DNA of 5,936 nucleotides, from positions 1 to 5,936 of the forward strand of contig SDZP01000222.1 of the NCBI GenBank assembly GCA_004144935.1, written 5' to 3'. The position numbers were made by a program, and so were the translations under genes. The DNA is from Caulobacteraceae bacterium (GTDB lineage: Bacteria; Pseudomonadota; Alphaproteobacteria; Caulobacterales; Caulobacteraceae). This document shows, in pieces, positions 1 to 5,817 of this stretch. Positions within the stretch are counted from its first letter, which is position 1, and each line of letters starts with the position of its first letter. The notes below the pieces were generated by a model. It made no database searches. It was not told the DNA's origin and saw nothing but the letters and a program-made list of their open reading frames with translations.

Positions 1-1
1 C

Positions 2-82
2 CCCCGTACCGACCACCACGAAGGCCCCCATCAGCGAGAAGAAGCTCATCGGCGTGCCCAGCGCGCTGGCCGCGGCGCCAGG
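2..82 (-). pseudogene. Out-of-frame fragment of the MMPL exporter's second membrane core
   Basis: Reading leftward in a frame different from the exporter ORF, codons from about position 82 to the window edge encode ...ASALGTPMSFFSLMGAFVVVGTG. This resembles the exporter's own first membrane core, where residues 286-304 run VHMLTFVFGSAFVGVTADY: both have a short polar turn, a hydrophobic run containing AFV-V, then G/T residues just before the place where an Asp-Tyr pair is expected. In RND/MMPL proteins this segment occurs once per half. The fragment is therefore best read as the second-half copy, separated from its gene by loss of frame. An alternative is a new small membrane protein starting at the ATG at 49-47, which overlaps the exporter stop as ATGA. 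The internal similarity makes that less likely. Confidence 0.5.
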
Positions 83-1563
83 ATGCCTGCCCGGGCCTCG
101 TCCGGCAGGCCGGCCAGCACCGAGGCCTCCCGGGCCTTGGCGGCGTCGGCGGTGGGGCCCCAGGAGAGCAGGAAGTTGGGGCTGAAGGCGACGCCGGAGG
201 CCTGGCGCACCGCCGCCTCCTCGGCGATCAGCACCGGCGAGCGGGGCTGGAACTTGCGCACATCGTCCAGGGTCGAGAAATGGGTGATCGCCCAGACGCC
301 GCCGACGGTGAAAACCGCCAGGAAGCCGCCCAGCGTCCAGGCGTTCCAGGTCAATCTGCCGCGCAGGGTCTCGAGGCCCGACCAGACGGCGGCGAACCGT
401 TCGGCCCGGCCTGCGGCGACGGTTTGGTCCAGCAGCGGCACGATCAGGAAGGCGCAGGCCCAGGCGCTGAGCAGGCCGCCGACCGCGAAGACCGCCATCT
501 GGCTGAAGATCGGCACCCCGAACAGGGCCAGGCAGGCAAAGCCCATGGCGCTGGTGATCATGCAGACGGTGACCGGCCGGAAGATCATCGCCAGCCGCTC
601 GGGCCCGGCCCGCCAGCGGGTCATCGGACCGGTCGCCAGGTAGTAGATGGCATAGTCGGCGGTGACCCCGACGAAGGCCGAGCCGAAGACGAAGGTCAGC
701 ATGTGCACGGTCGGGAAGACCGCGAACACCGCCGCCAGCGAGCCCAGGTAGCCGGCCCCCACGACCAGCAGGGTGATCGGCAGGGCCCTGAACCGCCGGA
801 AGACGATCAGCAGCAGTAGGACGATGCCGAGGGTCGAGGCGACGCCGACGGTCGAGATGTCCTTCCTGGCGTGCCGCGCGCCGTCCTCGGCGTGAAAGGC
901 GGCGCCGGCCCGGGCGATCGTCACGCCGTCGGCCCTGTGGGCCCGCGACCAGTCGGCCACCACTTGGGTAAACGAAGACTGTGTGTCGAGCTTGAAGGCC
1001 GAGCCGGTCAGCCGGCCGGAGATCAGCACCGCGCCGTCGTCGGCCGGCGCGCCGAACCCGGTCCGGGGCAGCAGGCAGCCGGTCAGCCGCAGGGTCAGCA
1101 GGAAGGGGTCACGCAGCAGCATCTCGCCGCTGACCGGGGCGACGGGCGAATAAAGCTGCACCAGGGAGGCCTGCACCGCGCCCTCTGCGTCCAACCCGGC
1201 CGGCGTCGGCTCGCAGCGCAGCTGGTTGCGGTTGGCGAACAGCCAGCGGCCTGTCTGCTCCCCGTCGACGGCGGCGTCGACGAAGACGCCGCTGTCCTTC
1301 AGCCGCTTGGACAGATCGGCGGCGGCGGCCTCAGCCTTGTCCGGCGTCGGCGCAGAGACCAGCATGGCCACCCGGCTGGACGCGGCGGCCCCGGCCTGGA
1401 CCATGGCCTCGCGGATCGGTGGCTTCAGCGCCTTGGCCGGCAGCAGAGACTGGATGTCGGTGTCCAGCGCCCCGCCGCCGAGTAGGCGCGCGACGATGAA
1501 CGCCGCCGCCAGCAGGCAGGCGGCGAGGTAAGCCCACAGAAGTTTGCTACGCCCCCCGGTCAC
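46..1563 (-). CDS. RND/MMPL-family exporter of the aryl polyene type, truncated to its N-terminal half
   Basis: Inner-membrane exporter, inferred to move the aryl polyene (or its lipid conjugate) out of the inner membrane. The 505 residues show a first membrane helix (about 8-28), a DTDIQSLLP motif (34-42) typical of the start of the first periplasmic domain, that domain to about 235, then a helix cluster (about 237-256, 262-283, 289-309, 331-351, 356-378) with an Asp-Tyr pair (303-304) in the RND core. A seventh helix (about 407-427) begins the second half. The protein ends about 75 residues later with an Arg/Pro/Ala-rich tail unlike the family. Relatives from such clusters are usually near 770-800 residues, so most of the second half is missing and the tail looks frame-shifted. 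The start is GTG at 1563, six bases after the LolA-like stop, with AGGG four bases upstream. It is the last gene of the run in view. The family call is firm; function in this strain is doubtful. Confidence 0.85.
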   Translation of the reverse strand: MTGGRSKLLWAYLAACLLAAAFIVARLLGGGALDTDIQSLLPAKALKPPIREAMVQAGAAASSRVAMLVSAPTPDKAEAAAADLSKRLKDSGVFVDAAVDGEQTGRWLFANRNQLRCEPTPAGLDAEGAVQASLVQLYSPVAPVSGEMLLRDPFLLTLRLTGCLLPRTGFGAPADDGAVLISGRLTGSAFKLDTQSSFTQVVADWSRAHRADGVTIARAGAAFHAEDGARHARKDISTVGVASTLGIVLLLLIVFRRFRALPITLLVVGAGYLGSLAAVFAVFPTVHMLTFVFGSAFVGVTADYAIYYLATGPMTRWRAGPERLAMIFRPVTVCMITSAMGFACLALFGVPIFSQMAVFAVGGLLSAWACAFLIVPLLDQTVAAGRAERFAAVWSGLETLRGRLTWNAWTLGGFLAVFTVGGVWAITHFSTLDDVRKFQPRSPVLIAEEAAVRQASGVAFSPNFLLSWGPTADAAKAREASVLAGLPDEARAGILAPRPARWARR

Positions 1564-1569
1564 GTCACC

Positions 1570-2163
1570 CTACCCCTTGCGCACCGCGCCCATCTCGATG
1601 GCGATGACGTCGCCGTTGGCCTGGCGGATGGTCACCGCCTCGGCGCGGCCGCAGCCGGCGATCTCGATGGTGCTCAGGAACCGTCCCAGGTTGACGTCCT
1701 TGGGCTTCAGGGCCAGCTTCCAGCCCGCCCCGGGCGCCGGGGCGCCGCTGATGGTGTAGTAGCGCTTCAGGGCGCCGTAATCGCCGGTCAGAATCTCGAA
1801 CAGACCTGAACTGCGCAGGAAGGGATCGGCGCTGGCCGGGCCGACGGCCTGGGCCTTGCCGCCCTGGATCGACTGGGTGATCTTGCCGGGCGTGATGGTC
1901 AGCCGCACATCGACCGGCTTGACCACGCGCCAGTCGACACGCCCCGGCCGTACGCTGGCGATCCCCGTGGAGATCAGCGGCGTCTTCATGGTCGACAGGC
2001 GGCGGGTCTGCTTGAAGTCGAAGCTGCCGGTCTCGGCCTTCAGCTTGAACGGATCGGCGCAGGCGGCGAACGACGGGCCCGCGCCCCCCATCACCATGCC
2101 AACGCTCAGGACGCCGACAAGAAGGGCGCCAGCTTTTCGCGCAGGATGGGCGGGGTTTCCCAA
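1570..2163 (-). CDS. LolA-like outer-membrane carrier protein (APE cluster type)
   Basis: Periplasmic protein of the LolA/LolB-like fold, inferred to carry a lipid or polyene product between the MMPL exporter and the outer membrane. The mature part has the LolA-style opening F-x-F-x-Q-x-R-x-L (residues 48-56), followed by 'PLISTGIASV' and 'GRVDWRVVKP', which match the family's first strands. I chose TTG at 2163 because the next clear start (ATG at 2097) would leave no proper signal peptide. The TTG gives 197 residues with Arg9-Lys10, a hydrophobic run (about 11-28) and a cleavage region at SFAAC, and a GGAG lies 8 bases upstream. The gene would then overlap the thioesterase by 58 bases. Cys35 directly follows FAA, so it could be a weak lipobox Cys, or it could pair with Cys171 as a disulfide. 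The family call is good; the start is uncertain. Confidence 0.75.
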   Translation of the reverse strand: MGNPAHPARKAGALLVGVLSVGMVMGGAGPSFAACADPFKLKAETGSFDFKQTRRLSTMKTPLISTGIASVRPGRVDWRVVKPVDVRLTITPGKITQSIQGGKAQAVGPASADPFLRSSGLFEILTGDYGALKRYYTISGAPAPGAGWKLALKPKDVNLGRFLSTIEIAGCGRAEAVTIRQANGDVIAIEMGAVRKG

Positions 2164-2531
2164 AGCATCGTCTCCGTTTCGATTTCGATCGCCACCTGGA
2201 CGCTCGAGCAGCGGTTCAGTCTCTGACCCGTTTTCAGGTCCTTGAATTCGTAGTCGATTTTGAGGCGGTTTTCCCATTCGGTAATGCCCGCGACGATCTC
2301 GATCTCCTGGTGGAGGCGCATCGGGCGGGCATAGCGGAACCGCATGTCGATGATCGGCCAGCCGTAGCCGGACGCCACCATCTGCTCGTAGCCGTAGTCG
2401 ATCTTGTCCAGGATGGCGACGCGGCCCAGCTCCATGAACTTGGGGTAGTAGCCGTGCCAGACGATGTTCATCGAATCGATATCGTAGAACTGGGGCTTGG
2501 CGGTGGTCGTCGCCGTGACGATCGCCTTCAT
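2106..2531 (-). CDS. 4-hydroxybenzoyl-CoA thioesterase-family (hotdog) acyl thioesterase
   Basis: Single-domain hotdog thioesterase of 141 residues, the usual size for the 4HBT/YbgC group. The diagnostic N-terminal block is visible: FYDIDSMNIVWHGYYPKFME at residues 15-34. Asp19 corresponds to the catalytic Asp17 of Pseudomonas 4-hydroxybenzoyl-CoA thioesterase, and it is followed by the I-V-[WY]-H/N...Y...E pattern of the long helix. There is no signal peptide, so it acts in the cytoplasm on acyl-CoA or acyl-ACP thioesters. In an aryl polyene cluster the likely role is hydrolysing aberrant or finished acyl chains (counterpart of the E. coli cluster's thioesterase, ApeK by my recollection); the exact substrate cannot be read from sequence. 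The ATG at 2531 lies 10 bases after the lyase stop. A Shine-Dalgarno AAGG (2539-2542) overlaps that stop, which suggests translational coupling. Confidence 0.87.
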   Translation of the reverse strand: MKAIVTATTTAKPQFYDIDSMNIVWHGYYPKFMELGRVAILDKIDYGYEQMVASGYGWPIIDMRFRYARPMRLHQEIEIVAGITEWENRLKIDYEFKDLKTGQRLNRCSSVQVAIEIETETMLWETPPILREKLAPFLSAS

Positions 2532-2541
2532 CGGTGGGCCT

Positions 2542-4119
2542 TCATCCGATGTCCGCCAGGATTCCCGACCACTGGCCGGCGGCGAGGCTGGCGCACAGGC
2601 CGCGCAGGGTCTTGTCCAGCGGGGCGTCCTCGTCGATGAACGGCACGTGGTCGCCGGTTTCCTTCAGGAAGCCGCCGACCCGGTCGCCGAGCTCGGCCTC
2701 CTTCAGCCCGCCGTCGCGCAGCCGCAGGCGCACGGCCTGGGTGCAGGCGATGATGTGGGCGGCCGCCACCTGTTCGGTCAGCTCCAGCACCCGCAGGCAG
2801 TCGCGCGCGGCGATGGTGCCCATCGAGACCTTGTCCTGGTTGTGGCACTCGGTGGAGCGGCTGAACACGCTGGCCGGCATGGTCAGCTTGAGGGCCTCGG
2901 CGGTCCAGGCGCTGACGCCGATCTGCACGGCCTTCAGGCCGTGGTTGATGGGGGCCCGCTCCCCGGTCGCTCCCGACAGGTTCGACGGCAGGCCGTTGTT
3001 GTAGCGGGTGTCGACCAGCAGGGCGAGCTGACGGTCCATCAGGTCGGCCAGGTTGGCGATCAGGTTCTTCAGGCTGTCCATCACGAAACAGATGTGACCG
3101 CCGTAGAAGTGGCCGCCATGCAGGGTGCGGCCGGTCTCAGGGTCGAACAGCGGGTTGTCGTTGGCGCTGTTGATCTCGGTCTCGATGACCTGCCGGAAGT
3201 GACCCAGCATGTCTTCCAGAACGCCGACGACATGCGGCGTGCAGCGGATCGAATAGCGATCCTGCAGGCGGGTCGGCGTGTGCAGCCGGGCGAATTCGGC
3301 CAGGTCGGCGCGCAGCCGGGCCCCGACCCGCATCTGGCCGGGGTGCGGCTTGGCGCTCATCAGGGCTTCGTCGAAGTGGGCCGGGTTGCCGAGCAGCGCC
3401 AGGCTGGCCATCGAGGTCAGGCGGCAGACCAGCTTGGACATCTGCTCGGCGCGGTGGAAGGCCAGCGCGGCCAGGCCGGTCATCACGGCGGTGCCGTTCA
3501 TGACCGCCAGGCCTTCCTTCGGCTTCAGCTTGATGGGGCTGAGGCCTGCCTTGGCGAAGGCCTCGGCCGAACTCATCACCTGCCCGCCGTAGAGGACGTC
3601 CCGCTCCCCGGCGAGCGCGCCGGCGATGTAGCTGAGCGGGGTGAGGTCGCCGCTGGCCCCGACGCTGCCCTCGGCCGGAATCAGCGGCAGGATGTCGAGG
3701 CGCAGCATGTCGGCCAGCAGCCGCACCAGGTCCAGGCTGACGCCCGACCAGCCCCGCATCAGGGTGACCAGCCGCACGGCCATCACCGCGCGGGTCTCGT
3801 GCGGCTCCAGGATGCGGCCGAGGCCGCAGCCGTGGAAGCGGGTGAGGTGAAGCGGCAGTTCGGTGACCAGCGGGTTGGGCACGCCGCGGGTGACGCTGTC
3901 GCCATAGCCGGTGGTGACGCCATAGATGACGCCCTCGCGGGCAAGGGTGGCCTCGACATGGCCGGCCGATCGGGCGATGGCGGCCAGGGCCGCATCCTTC
4001 GTGGTCAGGCGCAGGGAAACCTGTCCGGTCGACAGCGCCCAGACATCGTCGATGGAAAGTTCGCCATCACCGAAGGCGATGCCTTGGCTGTAGCCGGAAA
4101 AATCGTTCACGCCGTCCAT
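2542..4119 (-). CDS. MIO-dependent aromatic amino acid ammonia-lyase (HAL/PAL/TAL family), probably not a true HutH
   Basis: Cytoplasmic lyase that removes ammonia from an aromatic amino acid to give an aryl-acrylate. Numbering is from the ATG at 4119 (525 residues; bacterial HALs are about 510). GSVGASGDLTPLSY contains Ala155-Ser156-Gly157, which cyclise to the MIO cofactor. Tyr66 (YGVTTGYG) and Asn208 (EGLAVMNGT) are conserved catalytic positions, as are Tyr289 and Arg292 (QDRYSIRC). The substrate-selecting pair is Phe95-His96, where HAL has Ser-His, TAL His-Leu and PAL Phe-Leu. The position of HAL Glu414 is Gln428 (NQDKVSMG), as in PAL/TAL, and HAL's GGNFHAEP is GGHFYGGH here. This points to a tyrosine or phenylalanine substrate and a starter-unit role in pigment synthesis. 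No urocanase or other hut gene is adjacent. A TTG at 4128 would add three residues, but TAGGG upstream spaces better to the ATG. The gap to the acyltransferase stop is 11 bases. Family certain, substrate inferred. Confidence 0.93.
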   Translation of the reverse strand: MDGVNDFSGYSQGIAFGDGELSIDDVWALSTGQVSLRLTTKDAALAAIARSAGHVEATLAREGVIYGVTTGYGDSVTRGVPNPLVTELPLHLTRFHGCGLGRILEPHETRAVMAVRLVTLMRGWSGVSLDLVRLLADMLRLDILPLIPAEGSVGASGDLTPLSYIAGALAGERDVLYGGQVMSSAEAFAKAGLSPIKLKPKEGLAVMNGTAVMTGLAALAFHRAEQMSKLVCRLTSMASLALLGNPAHFDEALMSAKPHPGQMRVGARLRADLAEFARLHTPTRLQDRYSIRCTPHVVGVLEDMLGHFRQVIETEINSANDNPLFDPETGRTLHGGHFYGGHICFVMDSLKNLIANLADLMDRQLALLVDTRYNNGLPSNLSGATGERAPINHGLKAVQIGVSAWTAEALKLTMPASVFSRSTECHNQDKVSMGTIAARDCLRVLELTEQVAAAHIIACTQAVRLRLRDGGLKEAELGDRVGGFLKETGDHVPFIDEDAPLDKTLRGLCASLAAGQWSGILADIG

Positions 4120-4130
4120 ATCCCCCAACC

Positions 4131-5045
4131 CTACAGCCGCCAGAAATCATAAAAGTTGAACCATTGGAACGGGTTGGCGAGCGCCTGTTCCTCCAGCACC
4201 GCGGCAAAGCGACTTACCGTGCCCTTGAGCGCTGCTTCGCGGTCCTTGCGCGGAAAATCAAGCCGTTCACTGAACTTGCTCAGCATCACCCGGTACCTGC
4301 CTTCCTGCCGCACGGAGAACAGCGTGTAGACAGGGCATTTCAGCGCGGACGCCAGAATGAACGGGCCGGCCGGGAAGGGGGCGTCCTGGCCCAGAAACGG
4401 GGCCCAGATCGACGGGCTCTTGCCGCCCGGCGCGATGCGATCGGCCAGAATCACCGCCCAGTCGCCATTCTCCATGGAGGCGGCCAGGGTCATGGCGGCG
4501 GCAAGGCCAAGGTCGGTGACCTCGATGATCCGCACGCTCGACATGGGGGCCATCTTGGCCATCATCTCTGCGAACTTGGCGGCATTGGCGCTGTGGGCCA
4601 GGATGTTGACGCCGCGCCGCTCGCCGATGGTGGCGATGGCCCGCATCACTTCGGGCACGCCCAGGTGGGCCGACAGCACCACTGCCCCGCGCCGGTCGGC
4701 GCGAGCGGCCTGGAAGGCCGGGTCGTCGAGGCCCACGGTCGCTTCCGGCGGGATATCCCCCAGCCAGGCGGAGAAGCGGTCCAGGGCCCCGCCCGCGAAG
4801 GTCATCTGATGCTTGAGGCCCGTCCACCAGGTGACTGGGCCGACATCGGCCCCGTGCGCCCTGGCCCGGCGCAGCCAGTCCAGCGACGCCTCCCGCTGGC
4901 GTCTGCCCGTGGCGTAGAAATAGAGGACCAGCGGCGCCATCAGCATGACGGTCACCCGTCGGCCCAGCAGCCGGTAGGCCGTGGCCAGAAACCACAGTCC
5001 CGCGAATGCGCCCCGCTCAGCCGTGCTGGCCCAGGTCGCCGCCAT
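4131..5045 (-). CDS. LpxL/HtrB-like lysophospholipid acyltransferase-family protein of an aryl polyene cluster
   Basis: Membrane-associated acyltransferase of the LPLAT fold, inferred to pass a polyene acyl chain to a lipid or sugar-lipid acceptor at the inner membrane. Numbering is from the ATG at 5045 (304 residues). The N-terminus has the cluster-typical W...ERG (about 5-12) and a hydrophobic/basic anchor (about 16-45). The catalytic HX4E motif is His127-Leu-Gly-Val-Pro-Glu132, inside AVVLSAHLGVPEVMRA. Further family marks are Asp202-Arg203, FPAGPF (224-229) and the C-terminal PFQWFNFYDFW (292-302), characteristic of this subgroup. An in-frame GTG at 5072 would add nine residues but has no visible ribosome site, whereas GGGGGA lies 10 bases before the ATG. 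Some APE clusters fuse this domain to a glycosyltransferase; here it stands alone. It is the first gene of the minus-strand run, so the operon promoter should lie in 5046-5205. Lipid A acylation is the alternative role, made less likely by the neighbours. Confidence 0.87.
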   Translation of the reverse strand: MAATWASTAERGAFAGLWFLATAYRLLGRRVTVMLMAPLVLYFYATGRRQREASLDWLRRARAHGADVGPVTWWTGLKHQMTFAGGALDRFSAWLGDIPPEATVGLDDPAFQAARADRRGAVVLSAHLGVPEVMRAIATIGERRGVNILAHSANAAKFAEMMAKMAPMSSVRIIEVTDLGLAAAMTLAASMENGDWAVILADRIAPGGKSPSIWAPFLGQDAPFPAGPFILASALKCPVYTLFSVRQEGRYRVMLSKFSERLDFPRKDREAALKGTVSRFAAVLEEQALANPFQWFNFYDFWRL

Positions 5046-5093
5046 ACGCCATTCATCCCCCGACAGGGTCACTCACCCGACCCAAGCTGGGCG

Positions 5094-5107
5094 CTGTCTT
5101 AGGACAG
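5094..5107. promoter_or_regulatory. Palindrome CTGTCTTAGGACAG, candidate operator
   Basis: The 14-base site reads CTGTC-TTAG-GACAG. Six of seven symmetric pairs are complementary and the remaining central pair is T/G. It lies 49 bases upstream of the chosen acyltransferase start, between the divergent genes. On the minus strand it overlaps a weak -10-like CTAAGA (5097-5102) with a -35-like TGGACG (5119-5124) 16 bases away. It may be a dimeric regulator site controlling the operon. No regulator gene is in view to pair with it. Confidence 0.3.
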
Positions 5108-5126
5108 GCGATCCATGGCGTCCACG

Positions 5127-5154
5127 TTGAGTCTGCGGCGGTGCGGTGTATTGT
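5127..5154 (+). promoter_or_regulatory. Possible promoter for the 153-residue secreted protein
   Basis: TTGAGT (5127-5132) and TATTGT (5149-5154) are separated by 16 bases and each matches the sigma70-type consensus at four positions. Transcription would begin near 5161 and give a leader of about 45 bases containing the hairpin at 5171-5187. In DNA this GC-rich, AT-containing hexamers stand out slightly, but the match is weak. Confidence 0.2.
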
Positions 5155-5170
5155 CCCAGGGCTGTTGTTC

Positions 5171-5187
5171 GCGGGCCGCGGGCCCGC
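5171..5187 (+). promoter_or_regulatory. Strong GC hairpin in the leader of the secreted-protein gene
   Basis: GCGGGCC-GCG-GGCCCGC forms a perfect seven-pair inverted repeat around three bases. It ends five bases before the GAGGGG ribosome site (5193-5198). There is no T-tract after it, so it is not an intrinsic terminator. It could shape mRNA stability or translation, or be a protein-binding site. Confidence 0.35.
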
Positions 5188-5205
5188 TCGATGAGGGGAT
5201 TCATC

Positions 5206-5667
5206 ATGCAAAAGTTCGCCGCCGTGGCCGCCCTGCCGCTGGCCTTGATCGTCGCCCTGGCGCCGTCCGTCTCCACCACGGCCCTCGCCGCCGGCCGTGA
5301 CGACCGCATCAACTTTCCGGTCGCCGACGTGCTCAACAACCCGGAATTCAAGGACAAGCTGCCGGCCGGCGTGCGCTTCTATTTCGGCTCCCAGAAAGGC
5401 CGCGTCTCCAAGACCCTGGGCGAGACCCACACCAACAAGAAAACCAACGCCTTCAAGAAGAGCGACAAGACGGCCTGCGAATGGGCCATGCTCAGCGCCC
5501 TGATCGCCATTGGCGAGGATGCCAGGAGCCGGGGCGGCAACGCGGTCGTCGGCATCAAGTCCAACTACAAGGGCGACGAGACGGTCAGCAACGACACCTA
5601 TGTCTGCGGGGCCGGCGGCATCATGGCCGGAGTGGCGCTCAAGGGCACGGTGGCGGTCGTCCGCTAG
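5206..5667 (+). CDS. Small secreted protein, YbjQ/RcsF-like (family often mislabelled 'excinuclease')
   Basis: A 153-residue exported protein of unknown function. The start is ATG at 5206, with GAGGGG (5193-5198) seven bases upstream; an upstream in-frame ATG at 5146 would bury the signal peptide. Residues 1-29 form a signal peptide (Lys3, hydrophobic core, TALAA), so the protein is periplasmic or secreted. The mature part opens GRDDRINFPVADVL, followed by VRFYFGSQ, 'TNKKTNAFKKSDKTACEWA', 'RGGNAVVGI' (about 109-117) and a C-terminal GGIMAGVALKGTVAVV. The helix plus RGGNAVVGI resembles the GANAVV motif of YbjQ and RcsF-type proteins. Cys91 and Cys134 could form a disulfide. I recall close relatives in proteobacteria being annotated as 'excinuclease ATPase subunit', but there is no ATP-binding or UvrA motif here. 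It is divergent from the pigment operon and need not be linked to it. Confidence 0.85.
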   Translation: MQKFAAVAALPLALIVALAPSVSTTALAAGRDDRINFPVADVLNNPEFKDKLPAGVRFYFGSQKGRVSKTLGETHTNKKTNAFKKSDKTACEWAMLSALIAIGEDARSRGGNAVVGIKSNYKGDETVSNDTYVCGAGGIMAGVALKGTVAVVR

Positions 5668-5817
5668 GGCCGGTGCCCCGGCGGATCGACGCCTCACCTT
5701 GGCGACTTTCGCCGCCGTATCGACCGTTCAGGGCGATGTGGTCTTGACCGGAACGACCGCTATCGTCGACTAGGCGAACGGCTGTTTTGGCGCGCCTGGC
5801 GCGATGAGGAGGTTGGG
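5668..5817. other. Intergenic gap between two exported-protein genes
   Basis: This 150-base gap has no convincing gene. Just after the stop, GCCGG-TGCC-CCGGC (5669-5682) can form a five-pair hairpin without a T-tract, so termination is not supported. TTGACC (5744-5749) resembles a -35 element but has no good -10 at proper spacing. CGCGCC-T-GGCGCG (5791-5803) is a short inverted repeat just before the next gene's ribosome site. Confidence 0.5.
5807..5812 (+). promoter_or_regulatory. Strong ribosome binding site AGGAGG
   Basis: A full AGGAGG sits five bases before the ATG at 5818. It supports that ATG as a genuine start even though the gene is cut by the window edge. Confidence 0.8.

Larger units (their letters stand above)
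5046..5205. other. Divergent intergenic region
   Basis: This 160-base gap separates the leftward pigment-type operon from the rightward small secreted-protein gene, so it should hold promoters for both directions. It contains a near-perfect palindrome (5094-5107) and a strong GC hairpin (5171-5187). The short ORFs that cross it in several frames have no ribosome sites or recognisable products. Confidence 0.6.

Noticed and set aside
2542..4119. Calling the lyase HutH of a histidine-degradation operon
   Set aside because: No hutU, hutI or hutG neighbours, and key HAL pocket residues are replaced; the neighbours are pigment-cluster genes.
2497..4152. A 551-codon plus-strand open frame covering the ammonia-lyase gene
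   Set aside because: It is an antisense shadow of a conserved enzyme with intact catalytic motifs on the minus strand. Its translation is low-complexity and rich in Gly, Gln, His and Val, as expected from GC-rich antisense DNA, and it has no recognisable domain.
4164..5102. A 312-codon plus-strand open frame opposite the acyltransferase
   Set aside because: The translation is Arg/Gly/His/Pro-rich with no domain. The opposite strand encodes a clear LPLAT protein with HX4E and the family C-terminus.
5669..5682. GCCGG-TGCC-CCGGC hairpin after the secreted-protein stop as an intrinsic terminator
   Set aside because: Only five pairs and no T-tract follows (GGATCGACG).
5053..5697. A 214-codon minus-strand open frame opposite the small secreted-protein gene
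   Set aside because: Low-complexity translation with no signal or domain, while the plus strand has a good ribosome site, signal peptide and family motifs.
5510..5773. An 87-codon plus-strand open frame running from the secreted-protein gene into the following gap
   Set aside because: Most of it is out-of-frame reading of the preceding gene, rich in Ala, Arg and Ser. The tail in the gap has no ribosome site or recognisable product.
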